Shown: in pieces, positions 16,410 to 24,722 of the stretch
How the letters are laid out: each line of letters begins with the position of its first letter
Position numbering within the stretch: position 1 is the first letter of the stretch
Source of the DNA: DASXZH01 sp036502005
GTDB taxonomy: Bacteria; Armatimonadota; Fimbriimonadia; Fimbriimonadales; Fimbriimonadaceae
DNA length: 64,000 nt
Direction of reading: 5' to 3'
Assembly (NCBI GenBank): GCA_036502005.1
Contig: DASXZH010000002.1
Span: 124,001 to 188,000, forward strand
Notes under the pieces: generated by a model
Told to the model about the DNA's origin: nothing
Seen by the model: the letters and a program-made list of their open reading frames with translations, nothing else
Databases searched by the model: none
Translations under genes and position numbers: made by a program

Positions 16410-18008
16410 TTAGCTCCCTACCTTGTGATCAAGAAGCGATTGAATCATCAACTGCAATGATCGCTCACTTTTTGGGTCGGAGGCGCGAAAATCCGTGTAG
16501 ACGATGCGTCCGTTCTGATCGATGAGAAAGTTGGTGGGTTCGCCGCGAACTTTATAATCTGTCTCTGTATTCTTGGATCGCAGGGGCGTGAAGGTGTAGC
16601 GCGTGCCCTTGATGAACGATTTCACATAGTCGTCTTGGGTTAGAACAACGTTGACTCCCACATAATCGACAGGCTGCCCATTGAACTTTTTGAGCACATT
16701 CTCGAAGTGAGGGAATTCTCCACGGCAGGGGCCGCAGCCGGGGAACCAGAACGTAAGGAGAACCACCTTTCCGTGATAATCCCGCAAAGAGCGCTTGCCT
16801 GGTTTAAGGTACATATCAAGGTCAAAAGCCGGCGCAGGCTTGGCCGCCTGATCGCGAAGCGCCCATACATCGGAATCGACTTGTGATTCCGTTTTGCCCA
16901 TGTTAGCCCCGTAACCAACCAGCGCAGTGTGCACGGCGTCTTCCGGCGCTTTCGCGAAACGAGTAAGAAGGAGATCATATCCGGTCTTGGTGTCCCCCGA
17001 TGCCGAATCCGCCTTCGCCTTGAGCAAAGCAAAATCCTCGGCATCGCTGGAATATCTTGAAATCTTTGTCGAGTCGAGCAATTGCTTGGCCTGCGCATAC
17101 TCTTTCTGATCTAAAAGTTGGTTCACTTGCACAAGGTTCTGCGCGAACGTGAGATTATTAGCCCAGGTTTTTGACTCATCGTCTTTGGCATTCGCCTTCA
17201 TCTCGGTGGCCAAGGCAACTGCCTTGTCGGGACTGGTTCGAGCGTAAACATCGAATAGCCCATCCATAGCACCGGCGGACCAATTGAACTTAGTGGGTGG
17301 AAAGTCGTGTCGATCTTGCTCCCAATATTTGATCTTGTCACTGTCCGAAGTCGAATCTTCGCCCAGCCAGTAAAGCGCTTGGGCTCCGCGTTCGCTGGTC
17401 GGAAATCGCTTCGCGACGTCGAGTGCTAGCTGCATGAACCTCTCATTATCGACTTGCTGTAAGGAGAAAGCATAGTAAAAAGAGTAGCTGGGGTCATCTG
17501 GAGCGGCCTCCGATGCTTTCTTCATATATTCCCGCGACGCAGGCAAATTGCCCGCCCGCTCAGCATCCAAAGAAAGATCCTCATAGGCGGGGGCAAGTTT
17601 CGGGTTCAGCTCAACTGCCTTCAGCAAATAAGGCTTTGCGCCAGGATCCTCACCGAAGGTCTCCGCCATGCCGTATTCGACACAAGCGGACTGAGGAAAC
17701 TCCTTTAGCCATACGGAGTACTGCGCCAGTAAAATCTTCTTGTCCTCGTCGTATGCTTTCTGCCAATCCTTGCCGGTTTCATTCTTAGAAACAAGCTTCC
17801 GGTATTCCTCGTGAGCGGGGAGATAATCAGGCGAGGCCTCAATTGACTTCTTTATGGCCTCGATGGCGGCCACCGTATCACCCTTCTTTTCAAGGGCAAG
17901 GGCTTGCTCGTAATTCTCATTCGCAGAAGGCGTAGCGGCGGCTCCAACCGATTGGGCGAAGGACACGGAACCAACGGCTAAGATAGCAAGCGAAATGGAC
18001 AGCTTCAT
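16410..18008 (-). CDS. Secreted TPR protein with C-terminal TlpA-like thioredoxin domain
   Basis: 532 residues. It has a signal peptide (residues 1-18) and a TPR superhelix from ~28 to ~370 (for example 'YEQALALEKKGDTVAAIEAIKKSIEASPDYLPAHEEY', split here only by description). A TlpA domain follows with C-G-P-C in 'FWFPGCGPCRGEFPHF' near 425 and 'VRGEPTNFLIDQNGRIVY'. It is predicted to be an exported thiol oxidoreductase that binds partners through its TPRs. The gene is divergent from the BTAD regulator. Its promoter has the TACATT -10 box 8 nt before the ATG and two AATTCACGS repeats 8 bp upstream of the -10, so it is a probable direct target of that regulator. The downstream TlpA gene follows after 5 bp. 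Confidence 0.86.
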   Translation of the reverse strand: MKLSISLAILAVGSVSFAQSVGAAATPSANENYEQALALEKKGDTVAAIEAIKKSIEASPDYLPAHEEYRKLVSKNETGKDWQKAYDEDKKILLAQYSVWLKEFPQSACVEYGMAETFGEDPGAKPYLLKAVELNPKLAPAYEDLSLDAERAGNLPASREYMKKASEAAPDDPSYSFYYAFSLQQVDNERFMQLALDVAKRFPTSERGAQALYWLGEDSTSDSDKIKYWEQDRHDFPPTKFNWSAGAMDGLFDVYARTSPDKAVALATEMKANAKDDESKTWANNLTFAQNLVQVNQLLDQKEYAQAKQLLDSTKISRYSSDAEDFALLKAKADSASGDTKTGYDLLLTRFAKAPEDAVHTALVGYGANMGKTESQVDSDVWALRDQAAKPAPAFDLDMYLKPGKRSLRDYHGKVVLLTFWFPGCGPCRGEFPHFENVLKKFNGQPVDYVGVNVVLTQDDYVKSFIKGTRYTFTPLRSKNTETDYKVRGEPTNFLIDQNGRIVYTDFRASDPKSERSLQLMIQSLLDHKVGS

Positions 18009-18016
18009 AATCCTTT

Positions 18017-18051
18017 AATGTAGCAGAGCACCGTGAATTTACGCGTGAATT
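18017..18051 (-). promoter_or_regulatory. SARP-type promoter of the TPR-TlpA gene
   Basis: On the minus strand: AATTCACGC (18051-18043), 3 bp, AATTCACGG (18039-18031), 8 bp, TACATT (18022-18017). The repeats start 12 bp apart. This is the same layout as at 18155-18189 and 24550-24584. Confidence 0.7.
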
Positions 18052-18154
18052 TTATTAATCTTAAAACCTGCATTCATCAGCAGGTTTGTTTGGGTGGAGA
18101 GATCGGCCTCTGTGTGCCACAAAACACGGGACCATACCAGCAACTACATTCCCG

Positions 18155-18189
18155 AATTCACGCACGATTTCACGCATATCTGCTACGAT
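18155..18189 (+). promoter_or_regulatory. SARP-type promoter of the BTAD regulator (autoregulation)
   Basis: AATTCACGC (18155-18163), 3 bp, ATTTCACGC (18167-18175), 8 bp, TACGAT (18184-18189). Transcription should start near 18196, leaving a ~42-nt leader before the ATG at 18238. Confidence 0.7.
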
Positions 18190-18237
18190 AAAGTAGGCCA
18201 ACACACGATGAAGTGAGCTGATTGGACGATGAACTAA

Positions 18238-21200
18238 ATGCCCTGGCGTATTCAACTATTTGGTCAAATTTCGGCGCGGCGCGGAGACCGTACCGAAGAT
18301 AGATTTGCCACAAAAAAGAACGCCGAACTCCTTGGCTACTTGGCGATGAGCCCAGGATGTGCGTTTAACCGCAAACACTTATGCAACATCTTATGGCCCG
18401 ACGCTGAGGATGTGGACGCGGCCCGCGTGCGGTTGCGGCAAGCAATAACCTCCATCCGGCGGCAATTGGAACCGCCCGGAGTCGAGGCTGGCAGCGTGGT
18501 CGTTACGGAGCGGGATACAGTTTGGCTGAACCAAGAGCAGGTCGAATCAGACGTCTCCGAGTTTGAGGCCACCCTGACTCTGTTAAGAGGGTGTCCGCCG
18601 GAAAAACTCAAGCGACATCTAAATCGGATCGTGGAGCTTCACGGCGGCGAGTTCATGTCCGGAATCACGGCCGAGTGGGTCACGACCGAGCAAGAACGAT
18701 TTCACGAAAAGTTTATTCAGGCGGCCGACCAACTGGTCGACCTCAGTTTTGAAGAGGGTGATTGGCAATCGGCGGTCCTGGCGCTAAAGCAAACTTTGGC
18801 TATCGACCTATACGACGAGGCTAGGTACTGCAAATTGATGGCCGCTTACCGCTATCTAGGCAGGCTTAGCGAAGCCATTTCTTTGTACAATGAACTTGCA
18901 ACCCGATTGCGCCGCGATCTAAATGTCGAGCCCTCACCGGAAACTTCCCGACTGGTGGCCTCCCTGCGAGCGGAAATGGATTCTGGCGCGCGCCGACCGA
19001 CAAAAAGGCAAGCCGGTTCTGTATCTGTACAGAGGCATGCTAAAGCTAGGCGCTTTCCAGTCCCTTCCACCCGTTTTTACGGGCGTGAAAAGGAGCTTCC
19101 TGACGTCATCCGGATGATCAATGATCCCGGCACCCGGCTGATCACACTCGAAGGCCCGGGTGGGGTCGGCAAGACTCGATTGGCGTTGGAGGTGGCAGAA
19201 AAGCTGTTCAAGGCCCGGTCCGGATCGGTCTGGTTCGTGACCCTCGCCGATCTAACAAATGCGAACGAAATTTCAGCGGCTGTGCTCAGTTCGATAGGCG
19301 TGGAACCCGTTCGCGGTGCGGCGGCCGCCGATTTGGCAGTCAGCCGTTTGGCCGAATTTGATGACGCGGTGCTTATCTTCGACAATTTCGAGCACCTGAT
19401 CGATGAAGGGGCGTCCTTCGTCCGTGAACTGCTAGACCGGCTGCCCAATCTTTGCTGTCTGATCACGAGCAGGCAGCCACTGGAACTTGCGGGAGAGCAG
19501 GAATATAGGATCGGGCTCTTGGAAGTTCCCCCAAAGGGGGCGACGAGCACGGAGGATATATCCGTCTACTCCAGCGTACAACTGTTCGTTGATCGGGCGA
19601 AACTTGCGAAGGCCGACTTCCAGCTAACATCCGGAAACTCGGAAGCGATCTCCGATTTATGCAGAAAGCTGGAAGGCATTCCGTTAGCGATCGAGATTTG
19701 CGCCGCTCTCATTCAGACTACGACACCCAGCCACATGCTCGCCGAGGTAAGCAAGCGCTTTGAACTGCTCGTCAGCAGACGTCGCGATATTCCGGCGCGG
19801 CACCGGAGCATGCGTGCAGCGGTTGAGTACAGCTACCGTATGCTTCCACCCGACCTTGCATACATCTTCCGGCAGCTCGCAATATTCAAAGGGGGTTGGT
19901 CCCTTGAGGCTGCACAAGAAATTCTGCAGACGCCAAACATAAGCGACGCTCTTTTCGAACTGCAGAACAGATCGTTCGTGACTTGCGATGAGATCCTGGT
20001 TAGCGGCCAGGCGACGATGCGGTTTAGAATGCTGGAGACTTTCCGAGACTTTGCCTGGGAAATGCTCTCTTCGCTGGAACAGGAAAGTATCTCAAACGTC
20101 CATGAAGCCTATTTCAGCGAATTCGCTAAAAGGCAGCGCGCTATGTATTTTAACAATGAAGCAAACGCGGACGAAGTTGAAGTTGAACAAGGGAACCTTT
20201 ATGGTGCAGCAAGATGGTGTCTCGCTGATAACCGACTTACCGACGCAATGCAACTTTGCTTTAACCTTTATCAACTGTGGGCAGTGAAGAGCCACTACGA
20301 GGAAGGAATCGAATGGCTTGAGAGTTTGCTGGAACGCGACGAAGTAGGCACGGTGTCCTTAGACCTTCAATGCGCATGTGCCCGAGCCCTGGCTCACCTC
20401 ACCGCCAATCGAAAGCGGCCCAAGGACGCTGCTCAATCCTTGGACCTTTACGCTTCTCTGGCGCAGAAAACGGGGAGCGCCTCGGACGTTGCTCATGCCC
20501 TCTCGCTCCGTGGCGGCTATTTCAGTGATCTTGGAGAAACTGAAAAGGCGATTTCGTTATGCGAAGAAGCGGTAGCGCAAACCCGATCTATTGGGGAATC
20601 TTCCCAGACGGGATCGGCCCTGACGTCCCTTGTTCAAGTCCTAATCGATGGGGGCCGATATTCGGAAGCGATCGACCTCACACCCGAAGCTTATTCGATG
20701 GCGGTTCATACCGGATTCCAAATGAACGCAGGCGAGCTACTCTGGGGGTGGGCAGAATCTTTAGCCGGCCTTGGCCGTTATGAAGAGTCGATCATAAAGC
20801 TTCGCGAAGCCACCATGGCAGCAGAAGACGTTGGATCTCCGCAAAGGATTTTCCTTACTCAGTTGGGAATGGTAGCTTCCTTGTGTTTATTGGATCGCAT
20901 TGAGGATGCCAAACGATCCCTAGTAACTGCCTTGAAGTCCTGGGAAATAAACATGTCTCCTGAGTCTTCTCGCATTAGCCTACAACTTGCAGCCTACCTA
21001 GCTTCAAAAATCGGGAGAAGGAAAGAAGCGATCGAACTCCAGTCGGCAGCGGAAACGATTGTTTCATTGCCAAGACCATCGTCTCGCAGCCCCTTGTTCA
21101 ACGCCCTAAAGTGCGATATGGAGAAATGCCGGTCTACGGTCGGGTCAGAGTTCGAGGAACACGTTCGCAGGGGCCAAAACCTTAATCAACGCCAAGCCCT

Positions 21201-21267
21201 TGATCTAGCAAAGGCCACACTAGCGTTGGAGCTCGATCACGCTGAAGTGGTTACCCATATTGCCTAA
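18238..21267 (+). CDS. SARP-type BTAD/NB-ARC/TPR transcriptional regulator
   Basis: The protein has 1009 residues. Residues 1-95 form an OmpR-like winged helix (start 'WRIQLFGQISARRGDR', recognition region 'RVRLRQAITSIRRQL'). A bacterial transcriptional activation domain (BTAD) lies at ~100-245 ('YRYLGRLSEAISLYNEL'). The NB-ARC STAND ATPase has its Walker A at 306-313 (GPGGVGKT), its Walker B near 378-384 (VLIFDNFEHL) and a GxP-type 'GIPLAIE' at ~480. TPR repeats fill ~640-1000. This is the architecture of large SARPs such as AfsR, which are ATP-gated activators. It is divergent from the TPR-TlpA gene. Its own promoter and two others carry SARP-like direct repeats, so autoregulation is likely. 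No clear Shine-Dalgarno precedes the ATG. The signal it senses is unknown. Confidence 0.88.
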   Translation: MPWRIQLFGQISARRGDRTEDRFATKKNAELLGYLAMSPGCAFNRKHLCNILWPDAEDVDAARVRLRQAITSIRRQLEPPGVEAGSVVVTERDTVWLNQEQVESDVSEFEATLTLLRGCPPEKLKRHLNRIVELHGGEFMSGITAEWVTTEQERFHEKFIQAADQLVDLSFEEGDWQSAVLALKQTLAIDLYDEARYCKLMAAYRYLGRLSEAISLYNELATRLRRDLNVEPSPETSRLVASLRAEMDSGARRPTKRQAGSVSVQRHAKARRFPVPSTRFYGREKELPDVIRMINDPGTRLITLEGPGGVGKTRLALEVAEKLFKARSGSVWFVTLADLTNANEISAAVLSSIGVEPVRGAAAADLAVSRLAEFDDAVLIFDNFEHLIDEGASFVRELLDRLPNLCCLITSRQPLELAGEQEYRIGLLEVPPKGATSTEDISVYSSVQLFVDRAKLAKADFQLTSGNSEAISDLCRKLEGIPLAIEICAALIQTTTPSHMLAEVSKRFELLVSRRRDIPARHRSMRAAVEYSYRMLPPDLAYIFRQLAIFKGGWSLEAAQEILQTPNISDALFELQNRSFVTCDEILVSGQATMRFRMLETFRDFAWEMLSSLEQESISNVHEAYFSEFAKRQRAMYFNNEANADEVEVEQGNLYGAARWCLADNRLTDAMQLCFNLYQLWAVKSHYEEGIEWLESLLERDEVGTVSLDLQCACARALAHLTANRKRPKDAAQSLDLYASLAQKTGSASDVAHALSLRGGYFSDLGETEKAISLCEEAVAQTRSIGESSQTGSALTSLVQVLIDGGRYSEAIDLTPEAYSMAVHTGFQMNAGELLWGWAESLAGLGRYEESIIKLREATMAAEDVGSPQRIFLTQLGMVASLCLLDRIEDAKRSLVTALKSWEINMSPESSRISLQLAAYLASKIGRRKEAIELQSAAETIVSLPRPSSRSPLFNALKCDMEKCRSTVGSEFEEHVRRGQNLNQRQALDLAKATLALELDHAEVVTHIA

Positions 21268-21309
21268 GTTCAAGGTTCGGTGATAGGCTGGAACTGGGCT
21301 GGGAGCCAG

Positions 21310-23160
21310 TCAAGAGCCATCGAGATCATCCTCCAAAAGTTCCGCAAAATCTCCCAGCCACGGTCCAAAGTTCCGCCATTTTTCCATTGAGCTTTTGTAA
21401 ATAGGTTGACGAACCTGCCGCCGGCTCGGGGTCGTCACAAGGCGCTCGTTCGCGTAAAACTCCAGGCACTTTGGATCCCAATTCAAATTGCAGAACTCTA
21501 AGAGCTTGCGCGTCCAGAATTCCTGATCCGCGATCAGGCACTCGTATTGTAAGGTCATCAGGTTTTGTTCGGGTATCACGCTTGAAAAATGCGCCATGAG
21601 CTTTTCATAGTCCCGATATGCGGCCACAATGTTCTTCTTGATATGGGCGTACTCCGGCGGCTTGGCAAGATCCGTCATATAAATGGAAAGAGCGGTGTCC
21701 ACCGGGTTTCGCTTAACGTGGATGATCTTGGCGTTCGGGTACGCCAAATGAATGAGCCATATCACAAAGAAATTCATAGGCATCTTGTCGGTAACATGCC
21801 GCTTCTCAGGCTCGATGCCGCGCAACAAGGCGAGGTAGCGGTCGCGAGCGTCAATGAATTTCGCGGGATTTATCGTTTGCTTTTCAAGGTTGACAAGACC
21901 GGGCCATTCGGAGAGCCAGTAGCGTTGCTCGCCGGCGCCACCAACCTCCGGATGGCTTGCGATAATTTGTTCTGTTAGCGAAGTCCCAGACCGGATCATC
22001 CCAATGATGAAGATAGGCAAATCGCTTTTGCAGCCTAAATTCCGATATTTCCGGAATAGTTCTGGCGTCGCCATCTCAATGGTCTGATTAACCCACTTTC
22101 GGTGACGCTCGGCGTCGAACGGGTGTCCCGATAAATGAATGCGATGGCTTAGGGCATTTGCTTCGTCAAAATGGTTCATCGACTTTTCATACTCGCCCAA
22201 GTCGTCGGCTGCTTTGCCAAGAGCATAGTAAACGGTCGCACGTTCTTGAAGCGAAAGGGGCGTATCTAAAAGGTTTTCGAGTTCTTGAAGAAGCGGGCGG
22301 TCGCTTTTGCTCATTTTTCGGCCTTTGATGATCCCGTAATAGACTGATCCTTGACTAAGCTTGAGGTCTTTCGCCTTTTCTAGCAAGGCGGCCGCTTCGG
22401 CAAAGCGGCCGTCTTCCTCAAGCCACTTTGCCGCCGCCAGAGTGATTTTGGGATCCAATGAGATTGCTTTCTGAAGGTGTTCTTCAGAAAGATCCGGTTC
22501 TTGAGCTTTTCGGAGCGCCTGGGCGTAAAGCAGGTGGAGATGGGCGGGCCTAGCAAGAATGCTAAGTCCGCTCTTGCAGAGTTCGACTGCCTCGGTATAG
22601 CTTCCCTGAGCTAGAAGAAGATGCCCGAGACGGAAGTAAGCTTCTTCCATTCGCGGCTGTGCGGCAATGGCTTTTTTATACTGGATAGCCGCTTCACCAT
22701 CGCGGGCCAAAAGCTCGTAGGCCCCCCCAAGCTTGCAGCGAAGCATCGGATTGGCAGGTTGAAGCCTGACAACCGATTCCAAACAACTCTTCGCCGCCTC
22801 GACTTCGTTGGCCATCATGTAGGTCTGACTCAGGCTCAGCAGCACATCTACGTCTTGTGGCCACAGCTTTCCCGCGTGAATTCCAAGTTCGATCGCTTCC
22901 CCGTAGCGAGAACTTTCGTAAAGAGCGCCAAGCAACCAAGTGGTGCCCAGGTAGTCGTTCGGGCTCAGGTGCAGGGCGGCCTTTAACAGATCGACTGCCT
23001 CGTTCAATCGCCGCTTTTTCAACGCAGCCATTCCCAGAAGCAGCGTGGCAGGAGCGCTTTGAGAGGTTTTCTTTAAAATCTCTCTACAAATTCGTTCCGT
23101 CTCATCGTAGTCGCCCCGACTAAACGCCTGTTCAGCCAAGAGGGAACTGTCTTCACTCAT
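21310..23160 (-). CDS. TPR-sulfotransferase fusion protein
   Basis: 616 residues. Residues ~1-330 are TPR repeats ('ALHLSPNDYLGTTWLLGALY', 'EEAYFRLGHLLLAQG'). Residues ~375-610 are a PAPS-dependent sulfotransferase domain: the 5'-phosphosulfate loop 'IIGMIRSGTSLTEQ', the 3'-phosphate motif region 'HVKRNPVDTALSIY', and the closing 'RQVRQPIYKSSMEKW' that is common to tyrosylprotein-sulfotransferase-like bacterial enzymes. It would transfer sulfate to a carbohydrate or peptide acceptor; the TPRs may recruit the acceptor. There is no signal peptide. It converges on the regulator gene with a 42-bp gap. The start is followed by ordinary sequence and no Shine-Dalgarno is obvious. Confidence 0.86.
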   Translation of the reverse strand: MSEDSSLLAEQAFSRGDYDETERICREILKKTSQSAPATLLLGMAALKKRRLNEAVDLLKAALHLSPNDYLGTTWLLGALYESSRYGEAIELGIHAGKLWPQDVDVLLSLSQTYMMANEVEAAKSCLESVVRLQPANPMLRCKLGGAYELLARDGEAAIQYKKAIAAQPRMEEAYFRLGHLLLAQGSYTEAVELCKSGLSILARPAHLHLLYAQALRKAQEPDLSEEHLQKAISLDPKITLAAAKWLEEDGRFAEAAALLEKAKDLKLSQGSVYYGIIKGRKMSKSDRPLLQELENLLDTPLSLQERATVYYALGKAADDLGEYEKSMNHFDEANALSHRIHLSGHPFDAERHRKWVNQTIEMATPELFRKYRNLGCKSDLPIFIIGMIRSGTSLTEQIIASHPEVGGAGEQRYWLSEWPGLVNLEKQTINPAKFIDARDRYLALLRGIEPEKRHVTDKMPMNFFVIWLIHLAYPNAKIIHVKRNPVDTALSIYMTDLAKPPEYAHIKKNIVAAYRDYEKLMAHFSSVIPEQNLMTLQYECLIADQEFWTRKLLEFCNLNWDPKCLEFYANERLVTTPSRRQVRQPIYKSSMEKWRNFGPWLGDFAELLEDDLDGS

Positions 23161-23184
23161 GCGAAAAATGCATCAGATCCATTC

Positions 23185-23481
23185 TTACTTAGCGGTGGCA
23201 GCCCCCGCCATATCCGCCTTAAGCCGGTCTCCAAAAGTCTTGTTTGCACGAGCGAACCCTGAGATCGTTTTTCCGTTTTCTCGGAAAAAGGCCCTTCTCC
23301 GGCTAAGAGGGAGCTGCTCCAACGACTTTAGCATGCCTTCCGCCGGTTTACTCAAAGGTCCTGCGGGGGGAGTTGCCATGACCGGCCCTCCCGTTGGGGC
23401 GGCTTGGCCGCAGCCAGTAACAATGAGCGAGACGATGAAGAGAGCGAGAGCTGCTTTGAATTTTAAATTTTTGTTCAACAT
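23185..23481 (-). CDS. Small lipoprotein
   Basis: 98 residues from ATG 23481. The N-terminus 'NKNLKFKAALALFIVSLIVTGC' (read in two parts: basic start, then hydrophobic core) ends in a lipobox I-V-T-G-Cys24, so signal peptidase II cleavage and lipidation are expected. The mature part is Pro/Gly-rich, followed by a basic helical segment (LPLSRRRAFFRENGK). An open frame extends 12 codons upstream to 23517, but those residues spoil the signal peptide. Function unknown. The gene lies between the sulfotransferase and the prepilin on the same strand, behind the prepilin's terminator. Confidence 0.72.
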   Translation of the reverse strand: MLNKNLKFKAALALFIVSLIVTGCGQAAPTGGPVMATPPAGPLSKPAEGMLKSLEQLPLSRRRAFFRENGKTISGFARANKTFGDRLKADMAGAATAK

Positions 23482-23519
23482 ACTATTTTTTAAGCGGGCA
23501 AAGTTAAGGACCACCAAGC

Positions 23520-23554
23520 AAAACTCTCCGCCACCAGGGCGTGCGGAGAGTTTT
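23520..23554 (-). terminator. Bidirectional-looking intrinsic terminator after the prepilin gene
   Basis: Inverted repeat AAAACTCTCCGC (23520-23531) / GCGGAGAGTTTT (23543-23554): a 12-bp stem with an 11-nt loop, with a U-tract on each strand. It sits 27 bp past the prepilin stop codon. Confidence 0.75.
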
Positions 23555-23581
23555 TGAAAGTATGGATTTTGGGGACAATCC

Positions 23582-24481
23582 CTAACCGCTCGTTGTCTTT
23601 ACCATCTGGTAGTAGTACCCTGCAGCAGCAGCAGCCGGTGTCCTGCTCCAGCCGCCGGACGAGGGATCCCATGCGGCCTCGTTCGGGGTTGGTGGCAACG
23701 GATGCTTCAGGATGTCGCCCGCATGCCAAGCAGACACGATCCCGGTAGGCAGGCTCCAATGCTGTTCTAGGGCCGCATCGTAGTTCAGATCTTGGCTTAC
23801 CTGCATCGACTTCGAATGCCCATCGAGCCAACCGATATTCGCTTGATTGCTGTGCAATCCGTGTGCACCGCCCTGAGTCGCGAAGCCGAACTCCAGATCG
23901 CCGCCCACTGCCATTGCCGTAAAGTCATCTTTTACCGACTCGGAGTCGCCGATCAAAATAGTTTCGGCGGTAGTTGTAATCATGGAGTAATTTGGTGACG
24001 ACGTATTGGGGCCGGGATAAGCCGCGCCAGTGTAATAGTCGTAGCCGCTAAGAATATTCGCGTTAAAGCCATAGTCAATCGGAAGGCCGTTGTTTTCTAA
24101 CCCGGCGGCAGATGGGCACGAGCCAATTTGAATGTTCTTGGTGTAAGGATAGAGTTGAGATCCTTTGGTGCTTGTGAAGTAGTTGTAACTGGCATCAAAC
24201 CAATACTCATAAAGCGGGGTTGTGCCGCCAAATGGAGATCCCGCCGGCGCATCCGCATCGCTATAGACGCCGGTGGCCATGGTGTCATCGTAGTCGTTCG
24301 CGTACATGATGTAGGCGAGACCAATTTGCTTCGTATTGGACAAACAAGATGTTTTCTTTGCGGCTTCCTTGGCTTGCGCAAAAACTGGAAAGAGGATCGC
24401 AGCGAGAATGGCGATAATGGCGATTACGACCAGCAGTTCTATAAGGGTAAATGCTGACCGCGATGTATTTCTATGAATCAT
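23582..24481 (-). CDS. Type IV pilin-like prepilin (DUF1559 family)
   Basis: 299 residues. The N-terminal prepilin leader is followed by the methylation/cleavage region 'AFTLIELLVVIAIIAILAAI' and then 'SCLSNTKQIGLAYIMYANDY'. The late 'GGAHGLHSNQANIGWLDGH' is the H-X9-DG motif of DUF1559 (SBP_bac_10-type) pseudopilins. The glycine before FTLIE is an alanine here. The start is fixed by AGGTGA six bases before ATG 24481; the GTG at 24490 lies inside that Shine-Dalgarno. The product is processed by prepilin peptidase and forms part of a pilus or type II secretion pseudopilus. Its promoter carries SARP-type repeats (24550-24584), and a strong terminator follows the gene. Confidence 0.88.
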   Translation of the reverse strand: MIHRNTSRSAFTLIELLVVIAIIAILAAILFPVFAQAKEAAKKTSCLSNTKQIGLAYIMYANDYDDTMATGVYSDADAPAGSPFGGTTPLYEYWFDASYNYFTSTKGSQLYPYTKNIQIGSCPSAAGLENNGLPIDYGFNANILSGYDYYTGAAYPGPNTSSPNYSMITTTAETILIGDSESVKDDFTAMAVGGDLEFGFATQGGAHGLHSNQANIGWLDGHSKSMQVSQDLNYDAALEQHWSLPTGIVSAWHAGDILKHPLPPTPNEAAWDPSSGGWSRTPAAAAAGYYYQMVKTTSG

Positions 24482-24549
24482 ATGTTTCACCTGAGATAAT
24501 GGAGTTCGGGCTACTTGAACTTGAGCTTAGCCAATGCGCTCCCTTTGTT

Positions 24550-24584
24550 ATCTTAACAACGGTGCGTGAATTGTGGCGTGAAAT
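24550..24584 (-). promoter_or_regulatory. SARP-type promoter of the prepilin gene
   Basis: On the minus strand: ATTTCACGC (24584-24576), 3 bp, AATTCACGC (24572-24564), 8 bp, TAAGAT (24555-24550). Transcription should start near 24543, giving a ~62-nt leader. Confidence 0.7.
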
Positions 24585-24722
24585 ATTTTACGTAGTCACA
24601 CTTTATCGAAGACAGCAGTTCATACCGGTTTTTGCCCAGAGAATTTTCGCAATCGGCTTCGAAAGCCAAGTCGTATTCCTCACCAAACATTTCTCAAAAC
24701 CTGCGCCTTTGAGACTAAGGCT

